DNA of 64,000 nt from Amycolatopsis granulosa (GCF_011758745.1 NZ_JAANOV010000001.1:806001-870000); one strand, 5' to 3'; shown: positions 8,239 through 17,164, numbered from the stretch's first letter. The notes: generated by a model from the sequence alone, not told the origin. Translations and numbers: made by a program.

Positions 8239-9668
8239 ACGTGTTCACCCACCCCACCGGCGACCCCGTGGCGGACCTGACGGTGTTCGACAACGCCGAC
8301 GCGCCGGCCGATCCGGCGCTGCTGGACCGCGTGCGCGCGGGCACGGCGGCCGCGGACCTCGCCGCGCCGCCGGTGGTGCTGCCGGACTTCTGCCACAAGG
8401 AAAAGTCCGAGATGCCCTCCAGCATCGCCGTCGCGACGCGCGACGCGATCCGCCCGACGCTGACCGACGCGGCCCTCAACTGCGGCATGGCACTGGCCAC
8501 TTTGGACATCGAACCACCGGCCGTGCCGGCGATCGACGACTTCTACCGGCGGGTCCGCGAGCGGTATCCGAACCCGCCCGGCTGGCGGTTCGAACTCACC
8601 CGGGACGAGGTGCTGCGCGCCGCGGTCGAGGGGGCCGGTTTCGCCGCGCACCGGTACGACCTGGACGGCCACGACATCGACCGGGTCGAGGAGTTCGGCC
8701 GGCTGCCGGTGGAGGAATACGGTGGCGCCGCCCGCGCCCGCCGCGAGCTGCCGTGGATCTGCGTCCAGCTGGCGCGCCTGCGGTTCGGCTCCATCGGCCC
8801 GAGCACGCACTTCCTGGAGCTGCAGCAGGTCGAGGAGGTGTTCGAGCCGGAGATCGCGGAGCACCTCGGGGTGCACGTGGGTCAGGTGACGATGCAGTTC
8901 CACAACGGCGGCGGGGTGCTCACCGGCCAGATCGGGGAGATGTACGCCCGCCGCAAGTCCGCGTCCCGCCTGCTGCGCACCGAGATGGCTCTGCAGAAGC
9001 CGCTGACCCACCTGGCCGGCGCGGGCAGCCTGGCCCGGGCACGGCAGCGCTACGCCACGTACTTCTCGGTGGGCTGCCCGTCCATTCCCATCGAGGGCGA
9101 CGAAGGCCGCCGCGTGATGCTGGCGCAACGCCTGTCGATGAACTACGGGTTCGCCTACCGCCTGGCGACCTACGCCACGCTCCGCCGCTTCGCCCGGGAG
9201 GCGTTCGGCGCGTCCCTGCGGCTGGTGGTCGACTCGCCGCACAATTCGGTCTACGAGGAGACGGTCGACGGCCGGCCCGCGTTCGTGCACCGGCACAACG
9301 CGGCGCGGGCGTGGCCGGCCGAGCTCATGAGCGGGCATCCCGCGTTCGCCGGCACCGGGCAGCCGTTGCTCGTGCCCGGGACCAACCGCACCTCGTCCTT
9401 CCTGTGCGTGCCAGCACCGCAGGCGCACCGCAGCCTCTACACCGCCTGCCACGGCACCGGCAGCATCATCAGCGAATTCGTCCGCAATGGACGGTCCGGC
9501 CCCGACCCGCGGGGACGCCACACCTTGCGCTACGGCTACACCGACGCCGCACCGCGGGAGGTCGCGCAGCTGGACGACCACGGGGTGGACGCGGCGCTCG
9601 GCATCCTCACCGGCAACGGCCTGGTCCGCCCGGTGGCCCGGCTCCGGCCCTTCGCGGTGCTGACATGA
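8229..9668 (+). CDS. RtcB-like protein with altered active site
   Basis: 479 residues matching RtcB RNA ligase along its whole length. Recognisable blocks are LPDFCHKEKSEMPSSIAVAT, NCGM with C85, STHFLEL with H194, MQFHNGGG with H225, VDSPHNSVYEE with H338, FVHRHNAARAWP, PGTNRTSSF and ACHGTGSII with H408, the position that takes GMP in RtcB. Two differences stand out: the metal-binding Asp three residues before the Cys (VDIGCGM in RtcB) is Ala, and the C-terminal Lys (usually ..VKG) is Thr in RPFAVLT. It sits inside a glycan operon with 4-10 bp overlaps on both sides. Ligase activity is doubtful; a different nucleotidyl-transfer or structural role is possible. Confidence 0.8.
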   Translation: MRVDVFTHPTGDPVADLTVFDNADAPADPALLDRVRAGTAAADLAAPPVVLPDFCHKEKSEMPSSIAVATRDAIRPTLTDAALNCGMALATLDIEPPAVPAIDDFYRRVRERYPNPPGWRFELTRDEVLRAAVEGAGFAAHRYDLDGHDIDRVEEFGRLPVEEYGGAARARRELPWICVQLARLRFGSIGPSTHFLELQQVEEVFEPEIAEHLGVHVGQVTMQFHNGGGVLTGQIGEMYARRKSASRLLRTEMALQKPLTHLAGAGSLARARQRYATYFSVGCPSIPIEGDEGRRVMLAQRLSMNYGFAYRLATYATLRRFAREAFGASLRLVVDSPHNSVYEETVDGRPAFVHRHNAARAWPAELMSGHPAFAGTGQPLLVPGTNRTSSFLCVPAPQAHRSLYTACHGTGSIISEFVRNGRSGPDPRGRHTLRYGYTDAAPREVAQLDDHGVDAALGILTGNGLVRPVARLRPFAVLT

Positions 9669-10918
9669 CCAGCTCCCCCGCGGTGCACACGGGACCGGCG
9701 CACTGGCAGGCGGTGCTGCCGCCGGGCCGGCGGTTCGTGGCGTTGCCGTCGCGCCGGCGGCCCGTCGTGGTCGCCGAGGAGGACCCGTCGGTGCTGCGGT
9801 ACGTGCGGACCTGCCTGCTCGCCGCGCCGCCGGGCAGTACGCTGCCCGGCTGGGTGTTCGGCGCGGCCCGCCAGGCCCTGCGCCTGCCGGTGTCGTGGCG
9901 GCTGGCGCCGCACCTGCGGGCCCCGACCGGTGCCACGGGACGGTTCGACCGGCTCGCCGCCGGGCACCGGCTGCTGGTCCTGCGGCACAGCCACGACCCG
10001 GATGCGCGGATCCTGCTGCTGCTGTTCGCGCCGGACGGCCGGTGGCCGCGCCACGCGGCGAAGGTGTCGTCCGACCCCGCGGGCGCCGCGCGGGTCCTGC
10101 GGGAGGCGGACCGGCTGCGCGCCATCGGCGGGCTGTCCCTCGGCCCGGTGCGGGCGACGGTGCCCGAGGTCGTCGCGGTTCTGTCCGACGACGGCTCGCC
10201 CGCCCTGGTGACCACCGCGGTGCCCGGTACGCCGATGCTGGTCGGCTACCACCGCCGCGGGCACACCAGCCGGCCCGCGACCGTCCGCGCGGACTTCTCC
10301 GCGGCCGGGGCGTGGCTCGCCGCGTTCCAGTCCGGCACCACGGACGGGGTGGCGCCGCTGGACCTCGCCCCCGGCGTACCGGAGAGGCTGCGGCACCGGC
10401 TCGGTGCGCGGCCCGACGGCGGGCAGCGCGTGCAGGACCAGCTGGCCGCACTGCGGCAGCGGCTGGGGCGGCACCAGGGCCCGCGGACCGCGGTGCACGG
10501 CGACTTCTGGCCCGGCAACCTCCTCCTCGACCGGGGCGCCGTGACGGGCGTGGTGGACTGGGAATGGGCCGAGCCCGCGGGCAGCCCGGTGCGTGATGTG
10601 GCCCGCTTCGTCCTGACCTACTCGCAGTACCTCGCCAAGCACACCCCGCCCGGCCGCCAGGTGCGCGGGCATCCCGGGCTGCTCGCCGGCCGTCCGGACG
10701 CGGCACTGGGCTACGCCCTCGACGGCGAGGGCTGGTATCCGCGGCTGGTGCGCGAGTTCCTGCACACCGGGCTCCGCCGGGTCGGGATGACCCCCGGCTG
10801 CGCCCGGGACGCCGTCCTCGCCGAGCTCGCCGCGGTGGCGGCCGAAGCGACCGACCGCGCGTTCGGGGAGGAGCAGGTGCGCGTGTTCGAGCGGCTCGCC
10901 GGGCAGGTGCCGTCATGA
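9665..10918 (+). CDS. APH/choline-kinase-fold phosphotransferase
   Basis: 417 residues. The catalytic loop is VHGDFWPGNLL (Asp base, Asn metal ligand), followed by GVVDWEWAEPAG, the metal-binding Asp region of aminoglycoside/choline kinase-like enzymes. An ATP-lobe Lys is seen in HAAKVSSDP, after an unusual N-terminal extension of about 110 residues. Location in the operon suggests it phosphorylates a sugar or polyol precursor rather than an antibiotic. It is coupled by ATGA overlaps to the RtcB-like gene before and the Wzy-like gene after. Confidence 0.78.
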   Translation: MTSSPAVHTGPAHWQAVLPPGRRFVALPSRRRPVVVAEEDPSVLRYVRTCLLAAPPGSTLPGWVFGAARQALRLPVSWRLAPHLRAPTGATGRFDRLAAGHRLLVLRHSHDPDARILLLLFAPDGRWPRHAAKVSSDPAGAARVLREADRLRAIGGLSLGPVRATVPEVVAVLSDDGSPALVTTAVPGTPMLVGYHRRGHTSRPATVRADFSAAGAWLAAFQSGTTDGVAPLDLAPGVPERLRHRLGARPDGGQRVQDQLAALRQRLGRHQGPRTAVHGDFWPGNLLLDRGAVTGVVDWEWAEPAGSPVRDVARFVLTYSQYLAKHTPPGRQVRGHPGLLAGRPDAALGYALDGEGWYPRLVREFLHTGLRRVGMTPGCARDAVLAELAAVAAEATDRAFGEEQVRVFERLAGQVPS

Positions 10919-12216
10919 CGGTGCGGACCAGGCCGCTGCCGGCGCTCGCCGAGCTCCCCCGTCCGGCGCGGGGGACGGCCGAGCGCGCGGCCGTGCTGGC
11001 CGCCGCCGGGGCGATGGTGTTCCAGCCGATCCTGCGGCCGGCCGGGCCGGGAAACAGCTCGCCGGTGGACCTGTTCACCGCGGCCACGATCGTGTTCGTC
11101 GCCCTGTGGGCGGCGACCAGCGGGCGCAAGCTCGGCGCGCCGTACCTGCTGTCCTTCGGGCTGATGATCGTGGCCGGCGGGATCGCCGGGCTGGCCGGCC
11201 CGCTGCCGCGCACGTCCCTGCTGGAGGTTTTCCAGGACCTCGTGCTGATCGCCTGGGCGGTGGCGCTGTACAACATCGCGCGCCGTCCCGGTGTGCTCGG
11301 CATGCTGACCGCCACGTTCGCCTACTCCTCGATCGTCTGGGCGACGGTGCTGGTGGTCGCGTCGCTTGCGCACATCACGCCCCTGGAGGGCATTTCCGCG
11401 GCCGAGGGGAACCGGCTGCTGTTCACCCTGGGCGATCCGAACTACGCGTCGGCCTACTGGGTGGTGTCGCTGCTGGTGGTGTTCGCGGCGAAACGCCCGC
11501 GGCACTGGGCGGCCCGCTGGTTCGGCTACGCGATGCTGGTCTGGGCGATCGTGCTGAGCGAGTCCAACGGGGGCGTGCTCGAGCTCGGCATCGGCCTCGG
11601 CTTCCTCGCTCTGGTCGCCAGTTACCGGCGGCGCGGGCTCGTGGGCGCGCTGGCCCTGGCGGTGTCGCTGGCCGCCGTCGCCGGACTGGGCCTGCGGCTC
11701 GTCCCGTTCTCACAGGTGCAGACCTGGGCGCTCCAGTCGGGACAGTCCTACCTGGTCAACTCGCTCGGGCGCAGCAACGGCAGCAGTTCGCAGCGAGCCC
11801 TGCTGATCCAGGAGTCGATGGGGCTGTACCACGCGGACGGGGTGCTCGGCAGCGGGCCGCGCACCACGAAACAGCTGCTGATCGACCGGAATTACCCGTA
11901 CGCCAAGGAAGCGCACGACGATTACCTGGCCGCGCTGACCGAGCGGGGTGTGGCCGGGGCGGCCGGGATGGTGCTGCTCGTGCTCGTGGCGGCCTGGCGA
12001 GCGAGCCGCGCGCTGCGCGCCCCACCGGCTGCGGGGTTCGCGGCGGAGGTGGCACGGCCGGCCGGGCTCGTCGCCGCCCTGCTGGCCATGGCCGTGGCCG
12101 GGACCTACTACCAGGTCCTGCATTTCCGCTTCGTGTGGATCCTGCTGGTGTTCGTCGCGGTGCTGGCCTCCCGGCCCGACGCCGATCAGCCAGCGCCGGG
12201 GCGGGGATCCCGATGA
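10915..12216 (+). CDS. O-antigen ligase/polymerase-like membrane protein (Wzy/WaaL)
   Basis: 433 residues with about ten hydrophobic segments and a larger loop (about 265-335) that holds GVLGSGPRTTKQLLIDRN and YAKEAHDDYLAALTERG. The last is the H-x(1-3)-D/E-x-Y/L pattern common near the C-terminus of the Wzy_C/O-antigen ligase family. It would polymerise or ligate lipid-linked repeat units at the outer face of the membrane. ATG overlaps the kinase stop, and the TGA overlaps the ATG of the flippase. Sequence in this family is poorly conserved; the call rests on topology, loop motif and neighbours. Confidence 0.78.
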   Translation: MTVRTRPLPALAELPRPARGTAERAAVLAAAGAMVFQPILRPAGPGNSSPVDLFTAATIVFVALWAATSGRKLGAPYLLSFGLMIVAGGIAGLAGPLPRTSLLEVFQDLVLIAWAVALYNIARRPGVLGMLTATFAYSSIVWATVLVVASLAHITPLEGISAAEGNRLLFTLGDPNYASAYWVVSLLVVFAAKRPRHWAARWFGYAMLVWAIVLSESNGGVLELGIGLGFLALVASYRRRGLVGALALAVSLAAVAGLGLRLVPFSQVQTWALQSGQSYLVNSLGRSNGSSSQRALLIQESMGLYHADGVLGSGPRTTKQLLIDRNYPYAKEAHDDYLAALTERGVAGAAGMVLLVLVAAWRASRALRAPPAAGFAAEVARPAGLVAALLAMAVAGTYYQVLHFRFVWILLVFVAVLASRPDADQPAPGRGSR

Positions 12217-13535
12217 GGATCGACGTGCCGGGCGTGGCGCGGCGCTGGTGGGGCACGAGCGCGGGCAGTCCCTTCGGCCGCCGCGGCGCGCTGCTCAACC
12301 TCACCGCGCAGGGCACCGCGTTGCTCATCGTCGCCGTGGCCAGCGTGCTGGTGGCGCGGATCGGCGGACCGACCGTGCTGGGCGAGTACACGCTGCTGCG
12401 GGTGCTGCCCTGGCTGTTCGCCGTCGTGTTCAGCTGCGGGTTGCCCGTCGCCTCGACGTTCTTCATCGCCGGCGGCTACCGCGACGACCCGCGGCTGCGG
12501 CCCACGCTCACCGTCCTCGCGGTCCTCGGCGCGGGCATCGCGACGGTGCTGTGGCTGGTGGCGGCACCGCTGTTGCACCGGGAACTGTTCACCGCCACGC
12601 CGCTGCGGGTGGTCGCGCTGATGGCCGCCACGGTGGTCACGCAGCTGATCACCGTCTGGGGCAAGGCCTGCTGCCAGGGCGCCGCCGACATGCGCGGGGC
12701 CAACCTGGTGATCGTGTGCGAGGAGCTGCTGTTCCTGCCTGCCTACGGCATCGCCGGCCTGGCCGGGCTGCGTGGTATCGACGCCGTGGTGGCCGGCATG
12801 ATCGCCGGCGGTGCGGCGGCCGCGGGGACGGCGCTGGGACGGCTGGCCGTCACCGGCTTCTTCCGCCACTGGTCACGGCCGCGCCTGCCGCTCGGCTTCG
12901 CCATCCTGCGCTACGGCGCCCGCGGTCAGCTGGGCAACCTGCTGATGCTGGTCAACCTCCGGCTGGACTTCGTGATCCTCGGCGTGCTCGCCGGTCCGGC
13001 GGTGGTCGGGGTGTACGCGGTCGCCTCGAAGTTCGCCGAGCTCATGCGCCTGCCGGCGACCGCGCTGAACTACGTGCTCTACCCGCGCTTCGCCCGGCAG
13101 GAACCGGCCGCGGCCGACGCGGACGTGCAGCGCCTGCTGCCCCGGGCGGTGGCCGGCACCGCGGCCATGGCGCCGCTGCTGGCGGGCGCGTCGGTGATCA
13201 CACTGCCGGTGCTGTACGGGCCGGCGTTCCATTCGGCGGTGCTGCCGGCGTGCATCCTGCTGGCCGGGCTCGCCGTCGAGGGAGCCGCCGCCGTGTCGTC
13301 GGCCTACCTGTGCGGCCGGGGCCGGCCCGGCGCGAACTCGTGGGGCATGGGCGCCGGCGCACTGGTCACCGTGGCGCTCGACCTCGTGCTCATCCCGCGC
13401 GCGGGCGCCGTGGGCGCGGCCATCGCGTCCAGCGCGGCCTACCTCGTGACCACCGGGCTGCTCACCACGATCGCGCAGGGGCTCGCCCGGCGCTCGGTCG
13501 CCGTGGTGGTGGCGGACGGTGGTGAACCGGCATGA
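12213..13535 (+). CDS. Wzx-type polysaccharide flippase (MOP superfamily)
   Basis: 440 residues with about twelve membrane segments. It has the family-like blocks GPTVLGEYTLLRVLPWLF, YGARGQLGNLLMLVNLRLDFVI split around a loop, and VGVYAVASKFAELMRLPATAL, as in Wzx/MATE-like lipid-linked oligosaccharide flippases. It would move the undecaprenyl-linked repeat unit from the cytoplasmic to the outer leaflet. Immediate coupling to the Wzy-like gene upstream (ATGA) fits a Wzx/Wzy-dependent pathway. Confidence 0.87.
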   Translation: MRIDVPGVARRWWGTSAGSPFGRRGALLNLTAQGTALLIVAVASVLVARIGGPTVLGEYTLLRVLPWLFAVVFSCGLPVASTFFIAGGYRDDPRLRPTLTVLAVLGAGIATVLWLVAAPLLHRELFTATPLRVVALMAATVVTQLITVWGKACCQGAADMRGANLVIVCEELLFLPAYGIAGLAGLRGIDAVVAGMIAGGAAAAGTALGRLAVTGFFRHWSRPRLPLGFAILRYGARGQLGNLLMLVNLRLDFVILGVLAGPAVVGVYAVASKFAELMRLPATALNYVLYPRFARQEPAAADADVQRLLPRAVAGTAAMAPLLAGASVITLPVLYGPAFHSAVLPACILLAGLAVEGAAAVSSAYLCGRGRPGANSWGMGAGALVTVALDLVLIPRAGAVGAAIASSAAYLVTTGLLTTIAQGLARRSVAVVVADGGEPA

Positions 13536-14809
13536 CCAGCCCGGCGTCGCTCGTCTCCGCCGTGGTCGCGGTGCTGGTACTCGTGGTCGGGCTCGCCGCC
13601 GCGGACAGCCCGTCCGTGGCCGGCGGCTACCCGCCGTGCACATCGTCGGTGGCACCGCAGGCATTCCGCGTCACCCTGTGCCTGACCGCGCCGGCCGCGG
13701 GCGCGACCCTGCCGGGCCCCGCCACGGTACGCGCCACGGTGGCCGTGTCCGGCCCGGCTCCCGACGTCGAGGGCGTGACCTACAGCCTCGACGGGGCCTA
13801 CCTGTTGTCCGACGAGCAGTCGCCGTACTCGTTCACCCTGCACACCTACCTGTTCGCCCCCGGGCGGCACGTCCTGTCCGCCAGCGTGTCCTTCAGCGGT
13901 GGCTACGCGACACCACCGCTGGCGCTGCCGGTGACCTTCGCGCCGACACCCGCGCCACCGCCACCGCCACCGTTCACGCCGTCGACCGGGACGCCGCCCG
14001 CCCCCGGGGCACCACTGGTGGTGGCCGCCGGCGGCGACGGCGCGTCCGGGCTGACCCGGGAGCAGCAGGTGGCCGGCCTGATCGGCTCGTGGCACCCCAA
14101 CCTGTTCCTCTACCTCGGCGACGTCTACGAGCAGGCGTCGAGTGAGGAACTGCTGAACTTCTACGGCGAGCAGGGCTCGTTCTTCTCCCGCTTCCGCGCG
14201 ATCACGAACCCGACGGTCGGCAACCACGAGTACACCTTGAGTCCCACCGCGCAGCCCTACATCGACTACTGGGGCGGGATCCCGCACTACTACAGCTACG
14301 ACATCGGCGCCTGGCACTTCGTCAGCCTCGACGACACCGCACAGTACGGCCAGGGCGCGGTGACCTCGCCACAGTACCAATGGCTCGCCGGCGACCTCAC
14401 GCGCAACACCAAGCCCTGCACCCTGGTCTACTTCCACCGGCCGATCTTCACCCTCGACGCCGATGCCCCGGCCACCGAGTACACCGCGTACTGGCAGCTG
14501 TTCGCGGCCCACCACGTGACGCTCACGCTCAGCGGGCACGCACACAACTACCAGCGCTGGCAACCGCTCGACGGGGACGGCGCCGTCAGCGCCACCGGCG
14601 TGACGTCGATCGTGGCCGGTACCGCCGGGCAGTGGCTGAGCCCGTTCGCGCGCACCGATCCGCGCGTGGCCGCCGGGTTCGACAACACCCGCACGAGCTC
14701 GGGGGCGTTGCAGCTGCGGTTGTCGAACGGCAGTGCCGGCTTCCTGTTCCAGAACGTGTCGGGCCAGGTCCTCGACCACGGCGAGGTCACCTGCCGGGGC
14801 GGGACATGA
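13532..14809 (+). CDS. Secreted calcineurin-like metallophosphoesterase
   Basis: 425 residues. An N-terminal signal sequence (about 1-25) is followed by an Ig-like beta domain (about 45-140), a Pro-rich linker and a metallophosphoesterase domain. The metal-binding motifs are visible: GDGASG, LGDVYEQ, VGNHEY and the C-terminal SGHAHNYQRW, the set seen in purple-acid-phosphatase-like enzymes. The first motif reads GDG rather than GDxG/GDxH, so one metal ligand may differ. Export from a glycan operon suggests it trims phosphate or phosphodiester groups from the surface polymer; this is inference. Confidence 0.85.
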   Translation: MTSPASLVSAVVAVLVLVVGLAAADSPSVAGGYPPCTSSVAPQAFRVTLCLTAPAAGATLPGPATVRATVAVSGPAPDVEGVTYSLDGAYLLSDEQSPYSFTLHTYLFAPGRHVLSASVSFSGGYATPPLALPVTFAPTPAPPPPPPFTPSTGTPPAPGAPLVVAAGGDGASGLTREQQVAGLIGSWHPNLFLYLGDVYEQASSEELLNFYGEQGSFFSRFRAITNPTVGNHEYTLSPTAQPYIDYWGGIPHYYSYDIGAWHFVSLDDTAQYGQGAVTSPQYQWLAGDLTRNTKPCTLVYFHRPIFTLDADAPATEYTAYWQLFAAHHVTLTLSGHAHNYQRWQPLDGDGAVSATGVTSIVAGTAGQWLSPFARTDPRVAAGFDNTRTSSGALQLRLSNGSAGFLFQNVSGQVLDHGEVTCRGGT

Positions 14810-14826
14810 ACCACGGAGGTGCCGCG

Positions 14827-15849
14827 ATGCCCGGTCCGCAACGGTCTCCCGGCCGTGTCGTGTTCGTCGGCGCGGTCCACGAAGCGCTCCCGGCACTGTC
14901 CACTTTGCTCGCGCACCCCGCGGCGCGGGTCGTCGCGGTGCTGACGCCACCGGCGGAGCAGGCGAGGCAGCTGTCCGGTGCCGTCGACCTCGCCGCGGTG
15001 GGCGGGCTCGGCGGTGTGCGCCTGCTCCGCGCCGACGACATCAACGCGCCCGCCGTCGTGGGCACGGTGCGCCGCCTGGCGCCGGATCTGCTCGTGGTGG
15101 TGGGCTGGACCCGGTTGCTCGGCCCCGAGCTGCTGTCGGTGCCCGCCCGGGGCTGTGTCGGGTTCCACGCGTCCCTGCTCCCGCGCCACCGTGGGCGGGC
15201 CCCGGTCAACTGGGCCATCCTGCGGGGCGAGACGCTCACCGGGAACACCATGCTGTTCCTCGATCCCGGTGCCGACACCGGCGCCATCATCGACCAGCGC
15301 CCGGTGCGCATCCGGCCCGACGACACGTGCGCCACCGTGTACGAACGCGTCGCCGCCGCGGGCGCCGACATGCTCGCCGAGCACCTTCCCGCGCTGCTGG
15401 CGGGCACCGCACCCCGCCGGCCGCAGGATCCCTCCGACGGGGACGTGCTCCCCCGCCGCACCCCCGCGATGGGCATCCTCGACTGGAACCGGCCCGCCCG
15501 CGCCGTCCACGACTGGGTCCGCGCCCTCACCCGGCCCTACCCCGGCGCGTTCAGCGCGCTCCACGGGAACCGCACGATGATCTGGCGGACCCGTCCACCG
15601 GGCGAGTCCGGACCGGACGGTCCCGCGGGCACGATCCTCGCGGTGGACCAGGCCGGGGTCCGGGTCGCGACCAGCCCGGGCAGTGTCGTCGTCACCAGCA
15701 TGTCCGGACCGGATGAACCGCCCCGGCACGCGGCCGACTGGTGCGCCGAACGCGGGATCCGGCCCGGCGCCCGGTTCGCGGCCGTGCCACCGGCGCTGGC
15801 GCGCTGGGCCCGGGGCGAAGGGCCGCGGCCGGAGGTGCTGGCGCGATGA
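14827..15849 (+). CDS. Formyltransferase, Fmt/ArnA-like
   Basis: 340 residues. The N-terminal domain has FHASLLPRHRGRAPVNWAIL and LDPGADTGAII, the 10-formyl-tetrahydrofolate-dependent formyltransferase core with catalytic His and Asp. The Asn usually two residues before the His is Gly, as the hydrolase-type relatives also vary there. A C-terminal OB-like domain follows. ATG 14827 is preferred over 14806 because GGAGGT lies six bases upstream. A true methionyl-tRNA formyltransferase would not be expected here; with the dehydratase and aminotransferase of this operon the likely job is N-formylation of an amino sugar. Confidence 0.82.
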   Translation: MPGPQRSPGRVVFVGAVHEALPALSTLLAHPAARVVAVLTPPAEQARQLSGAVDLAAVGGLGGVRLLRADDINAPAVVGTVRRLAPDLLVVVGWTRLLGPELLSVPARGCVGFHASLLPRHRGRAPVNWAILRGETLTGNTMLFLDPGADTGAIIDQRPVRIRPDDTCATVYERVAAAGADMLAEHLPALLAGTAPRRPQDPSDGDVLPRRTPAMGILDWNRPARAVHDWVRALTRPYPGAFSALHGNRTMIWRTRPPGESGPDGPAGTILAVDQAGVRVATSPGSVVVTSMSGPDEPPRHAADWCAERGIRPGARFAAVPPALARWARGEGPRPEVLAR

Positions 15850-16511
15850 ACACGGTGCTCGTGGTGGCCGCCCATCCCGACGACGAGGTCCTCGGCGCCG
15901 GGGGCACCCTGGCCCGTCACGTCCACTGTGGAGACCGGGTGCACGCGCTGCTGGTCGCCGACGGCGCGACCAGCCGGTACGCCACCGGGATGGCGGAGAG
16001 GCTCGCCAAGTGCACGCACCGGGCGGCGCAGGTGCTCGGGTTCGCCTCGGTGCACCAGTTGTCGCTGCCGGACCAGCGGCTGGACACCCTGCCGCTGCTC
16101 GACGTCACCCGCGAGGTGGAGAAGGTGGTCGACCGGGTGCGGCCGGAGGTCGTCTACACCCATTTCCCCGGAGACGTGAACGCCGATCACGGGGTGGTGG
16201 CCAGGGCGGCCTGGACGGCCTGCCGGCCGTACGTGCTGCCCGGGCTGCGCCTGTTCGCCGCGTTCGAGACCCCCTCGTCCACGGAATGGGCCTGGCCGCT
16301 CGCGGGCAGCACGTTCAGCCCCGCGCGCTTCGTCGACGTGTCCGCCACCCTGGACGGCAAGCTCGACGCGATGTCCTGCTACGACAGCGAACTGCGCGAC
16401 TACCCGCACCCGAGATCGCTGCGCGCGCTGCGGGAACGCGCCGCCTACTGGGGCAGCCGGGTGGGGCGGCCCGCGGCGGAAGCGTTCCAGGTGCTGCGGG
16501 AGGTGACGTGA
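15846..16511 (+). CDS. PIG-L/LmbE-family deacetylase
   Basis: 221 residues. The zinc-binding AHPDDEVLGAGG motif is at the N-terminus and the later THFPGDVNADHGVVARA supplies the third ligand region. Family members remove N-acetyl groups from GlcNAc-containing lipids or small molecules. In this operon it may free an amino group on the sugar before formylation or another transfer. The ATG lies inside the stop of the formyltransferase gene (ATGA), which supports joint translation. Confidence 0.88.
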   Translation: MNTVLVVAAHPDDEVLGAGGTLARHVHCGDRVHALLVADGATSRYATGMAERLAKCTHRAAQVLGFASVHQLSLPDQRLDTLPLLDVTREVEKVVDRVRPEVVYTHFPGDVNADHGVVARAAWTACRPYVLPGLRLFAAFETPSSTEWAWPLAGSTFSPARFVDVSATLDGKLDAMSCYDSELRDYPHPRSLRALRERAAYWGSRVGRPAAEAFQVLREVT

Positions 16512-17146
16512 CCGGCGAGATCGTGACCGGCACCATCGTGCCCGACACCCGCCTGCGCCGGGCCGCCGACCTCGCCGTGGCCGCGACGGCCTTGGTCGTG
16601 CTGCTGCCGCTGCTCGTGGTCATCGCGCTCGCGATCAGGCTGACCAGCCGCGGACCCGCGGTGTACCGGCAACGCCGCGTCGGCCGGAACGGGCGCCCGT
16701 TCCTGATCTGGAAGTTCCGCACCATGGTCGCGAACGCCGAGCGCATCGGGCCGGCGGTGAGCGGCAGCGCGGACCCGCGGATCACCCGGGTCGGGCGATG
16801 GCTGCGCGCGACGCGGCTGGACGAGCTCCCGCAACTGGTCAACCTGCTGCGCGGGGACATGACCCTGATCGGGCCGCGGCCCGAGGTCGAGCGGTTCATC
16901 CTCTACTACACTCCGGCCGAGCGCCGCCTCCTGACGGTCCGCCCGGGCATCCTCGGTCCCGGCGCACTCCTGTTCGCCGCCGCGCAGAGCCAGGAGCTGA
17001 CGCATGCGGCCGATCCGGAGGCGCACTACGTCGCGCACCACCTGCACCCGAAGCTGGAGCTGGATCTGGCGTACCTGGCCCGGCGCGGGCTCCGGGCCGA
17101 TCTGGCCCTGCTGGCGCGGACCGTCCGGATCGTGCTCGGCCGGTGA
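16508..17146 (+). CDS. Undecaprenyl-phosphate sugar phosphotransferase (monotopic PGT)
   Basis: 212 residues, the short catalytic-only form. One membrane-dipping helix lies at about 22-45, then YRQRRVGRNGRPFLIWKFRTM and the catalytic Asp-Glu pair in RLDELPQL, followed by GDMTLIGPRPE. Enzymes of this family move a phospho-sugar from UDP-sugar to undecaprenyl phosphate, the first membrane step of repeat-unit assembly. It is the last gene of the operon, starts with a GTGA overlap and ends 18 bp from the convergent MFS gene. Confidence 0.92.
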   Translation: MTGEIVTGTIVPDTRLRRAADLAVAATALVVLLPLLVVIALAIRLTSRGPAVYRQRRVGRNGRPFLIWKFRTMVANAERIGPAVSGSADPRITRVGRWLRATRLDELPQLVNLLRGDMTLIGPRPEVERFILYYTPAERRLLTVRPGILGPGALLFAAAQSQELTHAADPEAHYVAHHLHPKLELDLAYLARRGLRADLALLARTVRIVLGR

Positions 17147-17164
17147 GCGGCCCCCGGGTGCAGG

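Noticed and set aside
7793-9664. N-terminal extension of the APH-fold kinase frame through the RtcB-like gene
   Set aside because: The RtcB-like protein is the one with motifs in this stretch; the kinase starts at ATG 9665 with an ATGA overlap.
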